A stretch of DNA of 64,000 nucleotides, taken from contig JAFEBI010000001.1 in the NCBI GenBank assembly GCA_018242725.1, positions 337,832-401,831 on the forward strand, given 5' to 3'. Shown here piece after piece: positions 16,264-25,348 of this stretch. Source of the stretch: Nitrospira sp. (GTDB lineage Bacteria; Nitrospirota; Nitrospiria; Nitrospirales; Nitrospiraceae). How positions within the stretch are numbered: position 1 is the first letter of the stretch; every line of letters begins with the position of its first letter. The position numbers and the translations under genes are program-made. Under the pieces are notes generated by a model that did not search any database, was not told the DNA's origin, and saw only the letters and a program-made list of their open reading frames with translations.

Positions 16264-16623
16264 TTAGCCAAGTGGGTTGAATGGCGCGAACGTCCGAATA
16301 TAGTTCAGCACATCCCGAATTTCTTGATCAGACAACCGATCAGCCCACCCATGCATCGGACTGAACAGCACTCCTTGTTTAATCGCGAGATACAATTCCA
16401 TGTCGGTCTTCGTGCGCGATTTCACTGCCCGAAAATCAGCGGGAGGCACGATCAACTCCTTGATATCAGGACCCAGCCCGTCACCAACGGTTCCGTGGCA
16501 ACCGGCACAGTGCTGTTGGAATATTTTCTCCCCACGCTTCGTATTTCCAGAGTGGGTCTGCGCCAGAGTCCACGATACTGACAAACCGACTAAGACAACA
16601 CTCAACACCAGACGCACGAACAT
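16264..16623 (-). CDS. periplasmic monohaem cytochrome c
   Basis: A 119-residue secreted cytochrome with a signal peptide (MFVRLVLSVVLVGLSVSWTLA), haem motif CAGCH and a probable Met ligand in FSPMHGW. It is a paralogue of the plus-strand cytochrome at 11101-11460, sharing length and the order of conserved blocks (VPPAD, GVLFSPMHG, LNYIRTFAP). The ATG at 16623 has GGGAGAGG upstream. The two copies point to a duplicated small electron carrier. Confidence 0.92.
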   Translation of the reverse strand: MFVRLVLSVVLVGLSVSWTLAQTHSGNTKRGEKIFQQHCAGCHGTVGDGLGPDIKELIVPPADFRAVKSRTKTDMELYLAIKQGVLFSPMHGWADRLSDQEIRDVLNYIRTFAPFNPLG

Positions 16624-16862
16624 ATCCTCTCCCTCAATAGCCGACACACACGAACCCGAACGACAAGATGACCGAATTAACCGTTACGTGTTTCCCTCAC
16701 CGATCAATCGTTTGATACTGACCGCACCGCGTTCAGTTGACCCGTTGAGTGCAATACCGGTAGGTGCAGGCATGAGAAGCCAGGCATACGCCACCACGCT
16801 CAGCTTCGGTTCACGGCTCCAAAATATCGTGCCACCTCCCGGATGATCTCAATACGCGACTT

Positions 16863-17507
16863 TCAATGCTGATGTTGTTGTTCTCCGCCGGCTCCTCTAC
16901 TCCCGTGATCGCCGCCGTCATGTCCGCTCTGCCCGCCACCGCTCATGCCACCCATCATTCCACCCATTCCTCCTCGCCCGCCCATCATCCCACCATGGCC
17001 CATCCCTCCTGATCCGGCTCCGTGCTGACCATGACTCTTCATCTGCTCATGGACAGTACGTTCCTTTTCCCGTTGATCCGGACTCAACAGCGTCGTGGCG
17101 CTGCGCTTACTTTTGATGGCCGCGAAGAGGCAGGCTGCTTCCGACTTTTTCAGCTGATCGATCTTTGCCTGAATGGCACTGAGGTCGGCCTGTTCATCTT
17201 CCATCAGCGCATGCAGCTCAAGTTTGGCAATTTTGGCATCGGCTTCCAACCGGGCTTCAGTACGCTTGAAGTCCAGCTGCAGGCCTTTGAGTTTGCCGAT
17301 TTGTTCCGGCGTCAGGCCTATCTCTTTGGCATGTTTCAGCAAGTGCTTCAGGTAGTGCCCGCTATGCTCATCCTGTTCCTCTTGATCGTGGCCCCCATGC
17401 CCTGTCTTCCCATGGCCCTCGTCGGCAAAGGCAGAACCCATTGCCATGACGATGGCCAATGCGGTTACGCCAATTCCAGCGACCCACTGCATCTTCAGCT
17501 TCGTCAT
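16863..17507 (-). CDS. Spy/CpxP-like periplasmic protein with His/Met/Gly-rich tail
   Basis: A 214-residue exported protein. The signal peptide ends near AFA (residue 28). The mature protein starts with a His-rich stretch (DEGHGKTGHGGH), then a helical region with repeated LTPEQ/LSPDQ-type motifs typical of the Spy/CpxP/ZraP family. The last 50 residues are almost only Gly, Met, His and Ser (GGMGHGGMMGGRGGMGGMMG), consistent with metal binding, probably Cu or Zn. It may chaperone periplasmic proteins or buffer metal. RBS GGAGGT is 8 bases from the ATG. No adjacent sensor pair is present. Confidence 0.85.
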   Translation of the reverse strand: MTKLKMQWVAGIGVTALAIVMAMGSAFADEGHGKTGHGGHDQEEQDEHSGHYLKHLLKHAKEIGLTPEQIGKLKGLQLDFKRTEARLEADAKIAKLELHALMEDEQADLSAIQAKIDQLKKSEAACLFAAIKSKRSATTLLSPDQREKERTVHEQMKSHGQHGAGSGGMGHGGMMGGRGGMGGMMGGMSGGGQSGHDGGDHGSRGAGGEQQHQH

Positions 17508-17737
17508 ACCCAGTACCTCCAGCGTTAGAATAATCAGAAATCCTGTATCCCGAATACCCTGTCCCGTTGCAACGCGCCGAACAATCGAGCCGTTCCACCG
17601 AAAATCGTCTCGCTATGCCGGCCATGTATGATTCCCGCCGCTACGAGAGACCGACCGATCCATAAACGCAGATGTGTCCGACCGTTTCTTCTTGGTAATC
17701 GCCCCTCAATGTCCACTTACGTGATGACGCCAGGCGA

Positions 17738-18322
17738 TCATTCCGGTACCCGAATTGAAATCAGGACTCCGCCAAGCACATCGTTGAGCTTATAGTCATG
17801 CTTTGCACTCCGGGGGTCGGCGTTATGGCAGGTCACGCAATTTTGCGAAACGGCATGGTCTGCGTAGACGGCTTGGAAATATCGTGCGTCTCCCTCCTTG
17901 ACGAGCCCCTTGTACGGCTGCTCCGGATGCGCCGTCACCGCTTCGAGCGCTTTCTGCTCAAACTCGGTCCGCGAGCCGTTCTGCTTGTTGATCGGGTTGA
18001 GACTGATCAATCGATACCGCACGTTGCTTCCCGTCAGTGCCGCCAAGCTCGACGACTCTTGAAAGAATTGAGCCGGGATGGGAAGCGCACTTTCCGAACG
18101 CCACTTCTCAGACGATCCGATCACGCCCCTCCGCTGCATTCGTTCCACCACATGGACCGTGTAAAACGTTCTATCCGCCTCAAGCACCGAATGGATATAG
18201 TCGACGACCGTTTCCAACGGGACACTGCCGGCCGATTCCTTGCCGGCCTGACCTGTTCCCCAACTCCCGATCACGTAAATCGCGACGCTCACGACTCCGA
18301 CAAACCATCTTCTTGCCGACAT
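17738..18322 (-). CDS. haem-containing DUF3365 (Tll0287-like) protein
   Basis: A 194-residue exported protein starting MSARRWFVGVVSVAIYVIG, a signal or anchor sequence. The body matches the Tll0287-like/DUF3365 domain: FYTVHVVERMQ, RLISLNPINKQN, and a single c-type haem motif CVTCHNADPRSAKHDYKLND followed by GGVLISI. In this family the haem domain is related to sensory PAS-type folds, so it may sense gas or redox state rather than carry electrons. The ATG at 18322 has AGGGAGG upstream. Confidence 0.87.
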   Translation of the reverse strand: MSARRWFVGVVSVAIYVIGSWGTGQAGKESAGSVPLETVVDYIHSVLEADRTFYTVHVVERMQRRGVIGSSEKWRSESALPIPAQFFQESSSLAALTGSNVRYRLISLNPINKQNGSRTEFEQKALEAVTAHPEQPYKGLVKEGDARYFQAVYADHAVSQNCVTCHNADPRSAKHDYKLNDVLGGVLISIRVPE

Positions 18323-18736
18323 GACGTCCTCCCTTCGACAGGACCTTACGTAGTCCGGACAGCGGGACATGATAAAGAACGGAGCATTCCACTTTTTCCC
18401 TTATGGGACGATGAATTTCCCTGTTCTATTGGACCGCGGCGACTTCGACAACGTTTCAGATAAACAGGCACTGCAATCATCTGAGCTTCTATTGAATGGG
18501 AGCCACTTCCGAAACAATTGGATTCAGGAAAAATTGATACGATTCCGGTGCCGTTACAGCATGTCAAGGCATGCGCGGCCGATGGTCAGTGAATCAACGA
18601 CGTGAGGCGGTTAGACCTTGCGAGAGCAACGTTGATGTGCCACAGACATACTCAGAGTGAGAAGGTGAGATGAGGAAAAGCGCGACGACACGCGCATCCT
18701 TCTTTGATGGATCTGATAGATAATCATGTCGATCAC
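18323..18736. other. intergenic region without a recognised gene
   Basis: This 414-base stretch between two cytochrome-type genes on the minus strand has only short, unsupported frames. It presumably contains the promoter of the DUF3365 gene. I see no RNA gene, repeat or clear terminator. Confidence 0.4.
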
Positions 18737-19297
18737 TCATCGTGCACAGGCCTCACCTTCGCATTCGCTCATTCCACCTTTTTGCCCGCGATGCCCCATG
18801 CCTTCTCTGCCACCCATACCCATACCGCCGCCAGGTCCCATCCCCTCTCGATGCCCCATCATACCATGCCTCCCCGAGAAGGTTTCCTCATAGCGAATGA
18901 GGGCCCAGATTTCGTTGTCGGATAAGACTGAACCAAATGCGATCATGGCAGTCCCGGGTGATCCATACTTGATGGCCCAGAAGACTTCGCCCTCGGTTCG
19001 ATGCCGCCAAAAGCCATGATGCTGAAAGTTACGCGGCGCAGGATTCATACTCACCGCCCCCGGCCCTTTACCGTCTCCATCTATTCCGTGACAGGTGACG
19101 CACCCACCCTTACCGTTATACAGCGACTTACCGTTCTCAATGACTTCAGGAGTATTCGACAAAGGGTTCTTGAGAGCCCTCGCTTCAGCCAACTTATCGG
19201 CCGGTACGACCGGTTGCATCATGTGCCGTTCAGCGGCATCAGCAGACACCGCGAAGTACAGCAAAGCGACCATCATCGTCAACAGACTCGTTTTCAT
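18737..19297 (-). CDS. monohaem cytochrome c with Gly/Met/His-rich tail
   Basis: A 186-residue exported cytochrome. The signal peptide (MKTSLLTMMVALLYFAVSADA) precedes a c-type domain with CVTCHGIDGDGKGPG and the PAPRNF and GSPGTAMIAFGSVLSD blocks; Met in TAMIAFG is a probable axial ligand. The last 45 residues are rich in Gly, Met, His and Arg (GMMGHREGMGPGGGMGMGG), like the tail of the Spy-like protein nearby, suggesting metal binding. It follows PPK2 by 42 bases on the same strand. Confidence 0.9.
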   Translation of the reverse strand: MKTSLLTMMVALLYFAVSADAAERHMMQPVVPADKLAEARALKNPLSNTPEVIENGKSLYNGKGGCVTCHGIDGDGKGPGAVSMNPAPRNFQHHGFWRHRTEGEVFWAIKYGSPGTAMIAFGSVLSDNEIWALIRYEETFSGRHGMMGHREGMGPGGGMGMGGREGMGHRGQKGGMSECEGEACAR

Positions 19298-19339
19298 CCT
19301 CTTATTCCTTTCGTCGATGGGGCCAACGGCCTCCCGACG

Positions 19340-20401
19340 TTACAGATCCAGTTCCACCATCTTGCGATGGAATCGAGTAATGACGTTCGGATCAGGTGTC
19401 AACCTGATCTGAGCTTCGTCTTTTCCTTTGTAGGGCAGCAGGTTTAGGACATAGCGCAAGCTTTCCAGCCGCGCAGCCTGCTTGTCGTTCGCTTGCACGA
19501 TGATCCAGGGGCTGAAGGTCGAGTGCGTTTTGCTGAACATTTCCTCTTTGCAGCGGGTATACGCGTCCCATAGCTCCTGCGCCTTTTCATCGACCGGACT
19601 CAGCTTCCACTGCTTGAGTGGATTCTGCCGTCTTGCTTCGAATCGCCTGGCTTGTTCATCTTTGGAGATAGAAAACCAGAACTTGATGATGGTGACCCCG
19701 TCTTCATAGAGCATGTGCTCAAATTCGGGAACCTGCTGGAGAAATCGCTGGTGTTCCTTTTTTGTGCAAAATCCCATGACCGGCTCGACCACGGCGCGGT
19801 TGTACCAACTCCGGTCGAAGAAGACGATCTCACCTTTGTTCGGCAGCTGGTGAATATAACGTTGGAAATACCACTGGCCCCGTTCTGCGTCGGTCGGCTT
19901 CGGCAGCGCCACGACTCGCATCGCGCGAGGATTCAGATGTTCGGTGAACCGGCGGATCGTGCCGCCCTTTCCGGCCGCATCCCGTCCTTCGACCAAAATG
20001 GCGATGCGCTCTCCACTGCTCTGAATCCACCGCTGCAGCCTGACCAATTCAACCTGCAATTGTCGCAAGTCCTGTTCATAGAGCAGCGTCTTGCGCACTT
20101 CCTCAATATCGACGGCTTTGTTTGCAAGGAGTTTCAGAAACCCTTTCCTTGTGTTGACCCTTCGAAGATCATCCGCGGTCAAGACGTAGCCCGGCTCACC
20201 GATGCGTCCGAGCCCCTGGGCGATCATGGCGCTGCGCGGAACCTGGTACCCATCTCCCTCTCTCGGGACCTTCGTGGGAATCGTCTCCAGCTCGTTTGCA
20301 TCCGTACCGGATGCGGACGGCACGAGGTCATCGATGCCCTCTGTATCCGTCTGCCCCTTGCGATCTCGTGACTTTCTCGACGATTCTCCGCTCGCTGCCA
20401 T
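19340..20401 (-). CDS. ppk2: polyphosphate kinase 2
   Basis: A 353-residue PPK2-family enzyme that transfers phosphate between polyphosphate and nucleotides. The P-loop GRDAAGKGGTIRRF, lid segments and Walker-B-like FFDRSWYNRAVVEPVMGF are intact, followed by the FWFSISKDEQARRF and WKLSPVD signature blocks. The N-terminal 80 residues are polar and probably disordered. The ATG at 20401 has AAGGAGG upstream. It is downstream of DsrE on the same strand with a 24-base gap, so polyphosphate use may be co-expressed with the sulfur/cytochrome genes. Confidence 0.95.
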   Translation of the reverse strand: MAASGESSRKSRDRKGQTDTEGIDDLVPSASGTDANELETIPTKVPREGDGYQVPRSAMIAQGLGRIGEPGYVLTADDLRRVNTRKGFLKLLANKAVDIEEVRKTLLYEQDLRQLQVELVRLQRWIQSSGERIAILVEGRDAAGKGGTIRRFTEHLNPRAMRVVALPKPTDAERGQWYFQRYIHQLPNKGEIVFFDRSWYNRAVVEPVMGFCTKKEHQRFLQQVPEFEHMLYEDGVTIIKFWFSISKDEQARRFEARRQNPLKQWKLSPVDEKAQELWDAYTRCKEEMFSKTHSTFSPWIIVQANDKQAARLESLRYVLNLLPYKGKDEAQIRLTPDPNVITRFHRKMVELDL

Positions 20402-20425
20402 GAGAAACCTCCTTGGCCCAAAAAA

Positions 20426-20785
20426 TCAAAACATCACGTTCCGGTCTCGCTCAGCCACGGCCTTGATGTAGTCCGGCATACCTTTGATCGAAGCACCGGC
20501 CACCAGATCCGCCACATTGACCTGACGAGCCACCGCACAGGCCCCACAGACCCAGATCTGCACACCAGCCGCCTGGACTGCGGCGAGCAAATCTTTCAGC
20601 GGGGTCAAATTCACGCCGACCACATGATCCGCCACGCCTTTCCGTCCCAACGTCACCGCTTCATTCCATAACCAGAGCACCACGTCGTGTCCTTGCTCTT
20701 TGGCCGTCTTCGCGGCCATGAAGGGTAGGGTCGCCATGGTGGGATCGTCGGTTCCTCGACTGCCGGAGATAATGAACGTTGCCAT
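20426..20785 (-). CDS. DsrE-family protein
   Basis: A 119-residue cytoplasmic DsrE/DsrF-like protein. The start MATFIISGSRGTDDPTMATL and the GHDVVLWLWNEAVTL block fit the fold; conserved cysteines occur in VQIWVCGACAVARQ, where the first aligns with the usual sulfur-carrying Cys position. Family members relay sulfane sulfur or lack catalysis altogether, so sulfur transfer is an inference supported by the TsdA and YeeE genes upstream. The start at 20785 has AAGGAG 7 bases away. Confidence 0.88.
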   Translation of the reverse strand: MATFIISGSRGTDDPTMATLPFMAAKTAKEQGHDVVLWLWNEAVTLGRKGVADHVVGVNLTPLKDLLAAVQAAGVQIWVCGACAVARQVNVADLVAGASIKGMPDYIKAVAERDRNVMF

Positions 20786-20818
20786 ATGTAACTCCTTAGA
20801 CAAACCGATAGCTGTCGG

Positions 20819-22228
20819 CTATCGCGCCAATGATCGGATATAATGAATCAACTGCCACACCTGCTCGTCCGGCAGCGAAGCAAACGACATCATTCCGGTT
20901 CCCGGAGAGCCATTCTTGATGATCCAGAACAATTGACCGTCCGAAATGTCCCGCATCATCGTTCCGCACGTAAAGTTTCTCGGTGGTGGTACCAAGGCAG
21001 CTCCCATGAGGCCCTTGCCGTCGCCTTGCTCTCCATGGCACATCACACAGGCAACAGGCTGCGCCGTTTTGAGAAACAGTTCTTTCCCCGCCTTGATGGC
21101 CCCTGCTGAAGACGAAAGCGGATTGGTCTTGGTCAAGAAGTCGTCCGGTGCCTTGGCCGTCTTGCGTGACTGCACACAGACACCACCCTGCCCTCCTGCC
21201 GATGCCGGGACATCCGGAACTCCCTTGAATGTTACCTTCAAATAGGCGATCACATCCGCAACCCCCTGCTGGCCGATCGTGAGCCCCCAGTAGGGCATAT
21301 TGGGTGATTTCCCGACGGCCACTCCACCATGGTTGATGACGGTATAGAGGTACTCCATCGGCAATTTATCAAACGGCATGTTGGCGTGAATGGCGGGCTT
21401 AGGCTCCAGTCCCGATGCGGCTGGTCCGTCACCCTTGCCGGTCAATCCGTGGCATTGGGCGCAGTATTCTTTATAGAGCACTTTGCCGCGCCCGGCGTCG
21501 GCCCGACTGAACTCGGGACTCGTCCAGGGCTCGTAATACTGGAAGTCGGGAACACCCTGAACCATCAGATAGCCGATCACGGCGCGAAGCTGTGGCTCCG
21601 TCGCGTCCGCTAGAAACTCGCCGCTGTGCGGTACAAAGTCTTGCGGATTGAGGCCGAAACGAAACAGCCAATCCTTGTCGTATCGCTGACCTGATTTCTG
21701 CAGCGCCGCGCTCTGCTGTCCTCCGATCAGTTTGCCGTTTTCTTCGATCGTATGGCAGCCGAGACACGCATGGGCCTTATAAGCCATTCCCCCGAAGGCC
21801 GCGTCGAACTTGGTGACCTTCGACAGATCGAAGGCCCCGACTGTGACGCGCGGGTCTTTGTTATGTTCGGCGAAGTAATCGGCAATCGCATCGGCTTCTC
21901 CCTCGGTGACGACCGGGTGTTTCGCCGGAACATCGGTCAGGTCCCATCGGTAGCTTTTGGTATAGAGCGGCGCCTCTTTTCCGGTCAGCCAGCGAATGAG
22001 CCAGGACCGCTGGTATTTGCTGCCGGCCCACATCAGGTCGGGGGCTCGAAGATTGAACCGAGAATCGGCCGTTCCTTCCAGCCGGTGACACTGCACACAC
22101 GCTTGTTGGAGGAGATCCTTGGCCCGAGACTGATCACTCGCAAGAGAAGGATCTTGAAATAGGACCAGCAGTCCTGCCGCCAGCGTCACTGCGGTTGCAA
22201 TCCTCCTTCTCATTCCCTGCAGACCCAT
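20819..22228 (-). CDS. tetrahaem cytochrome c (four CXXCH sites)
   Basis: A 469-residue exported cytochrome. After an N-terminal signal (IATAVTLAAGLLVLFQDPSLA) there are four haem sites in separate domains: CVQCH, CLGCH, CAQCH and CVMCH. The last two domains are typical monohaem class I repeats with PNMPYWG and GSPGTGMMSFASLPD Met-ligand regions. It looks like several cytochrome c domains strung together, a likely periplasmic electron conduit. It lies 32 bases downstream of an OsmC gene in the run that includes TsdA, so it may accept electrons from thiosulfate oxidation. Start chosen by AAGGAGG at the ATG at 22228. Confidence 0.92.
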   Translation of the reverse strand: MGLQGMRRRIATAVTLAAGLLVLFQDPSLASDQSRAKDLLQQACVQCHRLEGTADSRFNLRAPDLMWAGSKYQRSWLIRWLTGKEAPLYTKSYRWDLTDVPAKHPVVTEGEADAIADYFAEHNKDPRVTVGAFDLSKVTKFDAAFGGMAYKAHACLGCHTIEENGKLIGGQQSAALQKSGQRYDKDWLFRFGLNPQDFVPHSGEFLADATEPQLRAVIGYLMVQGVPDFQYYEPWTSPEFSRADAGRGKVLYKEYCAQCHGLTGKGDGPAASGLEPKPAIHANMPFDKLPMEYLYTVINHGGVAVGKSPNMPYWGLTIGQQGVADVIAYLKVTFKGVPDVPASAGGQGGVCVQSRKTAKAPDDFLTKTNPLSSSAGAIKAGKELFLKTAQPVACVMCHGEQGDGKGLMGAALVPPPRNFTCGTMMRDISDGQLFWIIKNGSPGTGMMSFASLPDEQVWQLIHYIRSLAR

Positions 22229-22260
22229 CTCCCCCTCCTTCTGTTGTCTTGATTGTTCGC

Positions 22261-22680
22261 TCACGATCCCTCGGATTTGTGATGCGTGTGTGGATTAAGT
22301 TTGATCTCAATGTTCGGTGCCGCGGCGATGGACTGATGCACCGTACAACCGTGTGCAACCTTCAGCAGCCGATCCCGTTGGTCTGCCGTGACGCGATGGG
22401 GAAGATGGATGGCAATGTCGATACGACCGACACGATGTGGCCCTTCCGTCATCGCCCATTCCGCCTCGACCGCCAAGCCTTCTTGGGCGATACCGTGTCG
22501 CCCACAGAATTGCCCGACAAAGTAAGCCACACAGCTCGCGACAGATCCGACATAGAGTTCGACCGGGGTCATGCCGGCATCCTGCCCTCCATCCTCGACC
22601 GGTTGGTCGGTGATGATTCGATGCTTTCCGCTCACAATGTCGTACCGTGTCCCGCCGTGAAAGGTCGCTGTGAGTTTCAT
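22261..22680 (-). CDS. OsmC-family protein
   Basis: A 139-residue OsmC/YhfA-like protein. The family's two redox cysteines are present (SVASCVAYFVG and VAHGCTVHQS) with the active-site Glu in MTPVELYVGS. OsmC proteins reduce organic peroxides or handle persulfides. The ATG at 22680 overlaps the stop of the transporter gene upstream (ATGA), tying it to the YeeE/YedE pair. A second, different OsmC-like gene lies at 25644. Confidence 0.92.
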   Translation of the reverse strand: MKLTATFHGGTRYDIVSGKHRIITDQPVEDGGQDAGMTPVELYVGSVASCVAYFVGQFCGRHGIAQEGLAVEAEWAMTEGPHRVGRIDIAIHLPHRVTADQRDRLLKVAHGCTVHQSIAAAPNIEIKLNPHTHHKSEGS

Positions 22681-23204
22681 GTCGCTCTTCCCTCCGGAAG
22701 TTTTACCGCCCCCCATAGACAGAGCACACCAAGCGGCAACGCAATGACCAGTCCGTTGATCCCGAGTGATTCATGAATGGTGACCGGCCCAAACCCTCCA
22801 AGCGAGGCTAACGACGATTCGAGATCCGGCCAGAGGAAAGCAAACGTCAACGCACCGCACAGCCCTCCGACTATCGTCATCCACGCGTCCGGTTTTCCCT
22901 CAGCCGCAGCAGCGAGAGCCGTCCCTGGACAGTAGCCCGTGACGGCAAAACCCACGCCGAAGATCAAGCCTGCGACCACGATCCCCGGCACATAGAGGTC
23001 TTTCACCTTCATATGGGCCACGCCGACCGCATCCAATGCATGCACCCCAATCAACCCTACGCCGATGGCGGTTATGATGAGCTTCATAATCGTGAAGTCT
23101 CTCAACCGCAATGTGCCGATGATCTTCGTGTAGCTCGACGCACCCGACAGTTGAAGGATCGCACCGAATACTGCGCCGAGGACCAGGCCCAGGAGTAATG
23201 TCAT
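22677..23204 (-). CDS. YeeE/YedE-type transporter half (DUF6691-like)
   Basis: A 175-residue integral membrane protein with about four to five hydrophobic helices. The motif GYCPGTALAAAAEGK in the centre is the conserved Cys-containing signature of the YeeE/YedE (TsuA-like) fold, known to carry thiosulfate in some members. Together with the next gene it forms a split transporter, each encoding one half. Both overlap by 4 bases (ATGA). The substrate here is inferred from the adjacent TsdA-like gene. Confidence 0.88.
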   Translation of the reverse strand: MTLLLGLVLGAVFGAILQLSGASSYTKIIGTLRLRDFTIMKLIITAIGVGLIGVHALDAVGVAHMKVKDLYVPGIVVAGLIFGVGFAVTGYCPGTALAAAAEGKPDAWMTIVGGLCGALTFAFLWPDLESSLASLGGFGPVTIHESLGINGLVIALPLGVLCLWGAVKLPEGRAT

Positions 23205-23764
23205 CGTTCTTCTCGTTCAGGGTAGAGCCACCGAGCCGTAAGAATCGCGCTCGCGAAAAGGGCGGCGGAAAATGCGAACGAACTCACGGCTAACTGCGAC
23301 ACGCCGCTGATCATGTGGCCGGAGGTACATCCTCCCCCGAAACGGGCACCGAACAGTAAGAGGAACCCTCCAACAAACGACCAGATCAGACGCTTCACCG
23401 GAGCCGGTCCGAAGCGCTCTGCCCAGATGGAAGGAACGACTCTCATACTGAATCGGTTTGTGACCGTCGCCGCCAGAAAAGCCCCGATTGGAATCCCTAC
23501 GACGAAAAGAAATTCGTACGTGGCCAAAGTCCATTCTTTACCGGCTGCTTTCAGGTACGGGCTGTTTTCGGCCGCTTCGGGAAACAACGAATGTAAGAGT
23601 ACGCCATCCAACACCACATACTGCGTGGAGACTCCGATCGGCTGGATGAGAGCCACCGCGACTAACAAGACGACGCCGACTGCAAGACCTCCTGCCCACC
23701 AGGGTAGAATTGGAATGATCGCTTTCTTGTGATCAGTCACCTGTTGTCGCATGCGAGTCGGCAC
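23201..23764 (-). CDS. YeeE/YedE-type transporter half
   Basis: A 187-residue membrane protein. The motif GARFGGGCTSGHMISGVSQLA is the Cys signature of YeeE/YedE proteins, and about four helices flank it. Its partner, encoded directly downstream, contributes the second Cys motif. The likely role is import of sulfur compounds. The GTG at 23764 lies 8 bases after the TsdA stop; an ATG at 23752 is an alternative. It belongs to a coupled run TsdA, YeeE, DUF6691, OsmC. Confidence 0.9.
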   Translation of the reverse strand: MPTRMRQQVTDHKKAIIPILPWWAGGLAVGVVLLVAVALIQPIGVSTQYVVLDGVLLHSLFPEAAENSPYLKAAGKEWTLATYEFLFVVGIPIGAFLAATVTNRFSMRVVPSIWAERFGPAPVKRLIWSFVGGFLLLFGARFGGGCTSGHMISGVSQLAVSSFAFSAALFASAILTARWLYPEREER

Positions 23765-23772
23765 TCATGAAG

Positions 23773-24627
23773 TCAATAGGGTACATCCGCCGGCTTACCC
23801 CCCTTCGGCCAATCATGAATCTTGTCGGGAAAGTCCGGTCGAGGCTGCGTATTGATGTAGGCTGCCGTATCGAGGGCTTCATCGTCCGTCACCGTCCAGC
23901 CCCAACCTCGAGGCATGTTGGCTTTGATAAAACCGGCAGCCACGCTGACTCGCGCCATTCCCGCGCCGATATTGTACGAATGCGGTCCCCATACCGGCGG
24001 CGCCGCCCTGGTGCCTTGTCCGTCGGAACCATGGCAGAAGACACATTTTTTCTCAAAGACCTTTTTGCCGTTGACAGCGTCCGGTTGATGAGTCGAGGTC
24101 AGGCGCGGAATTCCTCGCCACGGCACCGTACTACCGGCCGGCAAAGTTTTGGACAACCATTCGATGTAGGCCACGATACCCGTCAGTTTCACACTGTCCG
24201 GTGGGAGAGGCGTCCCGTTCATACTGCGTTCGAAACATTCGTTGATCCGATCGGCCAATGTCATCTGACGACCGGCTCGCTCACGATACCGCGGATAGAG
24301 CGTACTGATGCCGACGAATGACGCGGCATTCGGGTTAAGCCCTCCGTCCAAATGACAATTCGTGCAGTTGAGCGCATTACCGATATACCGCTTTCCGTAC
24401 ACTTGCGTATTGACGACCATCTCATAGCCCAGTCGAATCTGTTCGCCTCGCAAGTCACCTGGTATGCTTTCCGGGGAAGGCGGGGCGAATAACGCATACG
24501 CCGTCGACTCCGTACTCGGGCGACTGGTCTCCTCCTCACTCTCCGTCACCCGTGGAGGCGGGACACAACTGATCACCCCACCAAGCGTACACACCAGCAC
24601 GGCCCAGGCGGCGACTGGTCGGTTCAT
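23773..24627 (-). CDS. tsdA: TsdA-like dihaem cytochrome c (thiosulfate dehydrogenase family), lipoprotein
   Basis: A 284-residue dihaem protein. A lipobox (GGVISC) suggests anchoring at the outer face of a membrane. Haem sites are CTNCH and CVFCH. Diagnostic TsdA features are present: GKRYIGNALNCTNCHLDGG, RINECFERSMNG (this Cys is the unusual haem 1 ligand in characterised TsdA), the WGPHSYNIGAGMARV block, and KANMPRGWG. TsdA joins two thiosulfates to tetrathionate, or the reverse. Here the gene sits among sulfur-transport and DsrE genes, which supports that assignment. Direction and substrate are inferred. Confidence 0.85.
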   Translation of the reverse strand: MNRPVAAWAVLVCTLGGVISCVPPPRVTESEEETSRPSTESTAYALFAPPSPESIPGDLRGEQIRLGYEMVVNTQVYGKRYIGNALNCTNCHLDGGLNPNAASFVGISTLYPRYRERAGRQMTLADRINECFERSMNGTPLPPDSVKLTGIVAYIEWLSKTLPAGSTVPWRGIPRLTSTHQPDAVNGKKVFEKKCVFCHGSDGQGTRAAPPVWGPHSYNIGAGMARVSVAAGFIKANMPRGWGWTVTDDEALDTAAYINTQPRPDFPDKIHDWPKGGKPADVPY

Positions 24628-24637
24628 CGATTCCCCC

Positions 24638-24871
24638 TCATTTCTTCGAACCGGACACAGGAGGACAGGTACTGATCCCCAGCACTGAGAACAGGGGGCA
24701 ATACCCGACCGCCCCAGTGAGCAGCAATATAGTTCCTACGGCAATAGCTCCTACGGTAAGCGCGCCCCCCGCCGCACCGGTCGAAAACCCTGCAAAGAGG
24801 CCTATCATGATTGCCACCACCCCGGCTCCGATCCGTATCGGTCGTTCGATTCCCCCCACATTACATGTCAT
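24638..24871 (-). CDS. DUF2892 inner-membrane protein (YgaP-like TM domain)
   Basis: A 77-residue protein beginning MTCNVGGIERPIRIGAG with two hydrophobic helices and a final CPLFSVLGISTCPP. This is the DUF2892 membrane domain that in E. coli YgaP is fused to a rhodanese. Here it stands alone, but directly upstream of TsdA. The second ATG at 24871 is chosen because the AGGAGGG touches the first one and has 6-base spacing to the second. Confidence 0.85.
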   Translation of the reverse strand: MTCNVGGIERPIRIGAGVVAIMIGLFAGFSTGAAGGALTVGAIAVGTILLLTGAVGYCPLFSVLGISTCPPVSGSKK

Positions 24872-24958
24872 GCCCATCCCTCCTCATCGCATCAATGACA
24901 ACCATTCCATTTCCGCAACTGGCTCGTATGAGACACCTTCCGGCGATTGGATTCATTT

Positions 24959-25348
24959 TTATGGCCGGCCAGGAGACTCGATCTTGAATGTGCGCACATA
25001 GGCCAACACATCCCAGATTTCTTCATCCGAGAGCGCATGTTTCCACGCACCCATGACCGTGTTCGGTTTGCCGTCGTGAATTCGACGAAACAACGCCCCA
25101 TCCAGCCGGCTCTGAACGGCAAGCGATGTGAGGTCTGCCGGAGGTGGAACGAATTGTAGTCCTCGTACGCCTTTGCCGTCGATTCCATGACAGAGTATAC
25201 AGGTGTTCACGTAAATCTCCCGTCCGGTCACTGCGTCGCCTTCTTTGGCAAGAACCTCAGGCTCTTTGAATCCAAAATTACTGAACCCCAGTCCACACAG
25301 CCCACCTACCACTGCGCACAACACCATCCCTTGTACCGTCATACGCAT
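24959..25348 (-). CDS. periplasmic monohaem cytochrome c
   Basis: A 129-residue exported cytochrome with signal peptide (MRMTVQGMVLCAVVGGLCG), haem motif CILCHGIDGKGVRG and the PPPADLTS segment; Met in NTVMGAWKHALSD is a likely axial ligand. It is related to the other small cytochromes in this window but not a near copy. AAGGGA lies 7 bases before the ATG. Confidence 0.92.
   Translation of the reverse strand: MRMTVQGMVLCAVVGGLCGLGFSNFGFKEPEVLAKEGDAVTGREIYVNTCILCHGIDGKGVRGLQFVPPPADLTSLAVQSRLDGALFRRIHDGKPNTVMGAWKHALSDEEIWDVLAYVRTFKIESPGRP

Noticed and set aside
17534..17716. Minus-strand 60-codon frame between the Spy-like gene and the DUF3365 gene
   Set aside because: It contains LWIGRSLVAAGIIH, faintly like a small membrane protein start (DUF6463-like), but the rest does not fit, and there is no good ribosome binding site. 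It may be a remnant but the evidence is too weak.
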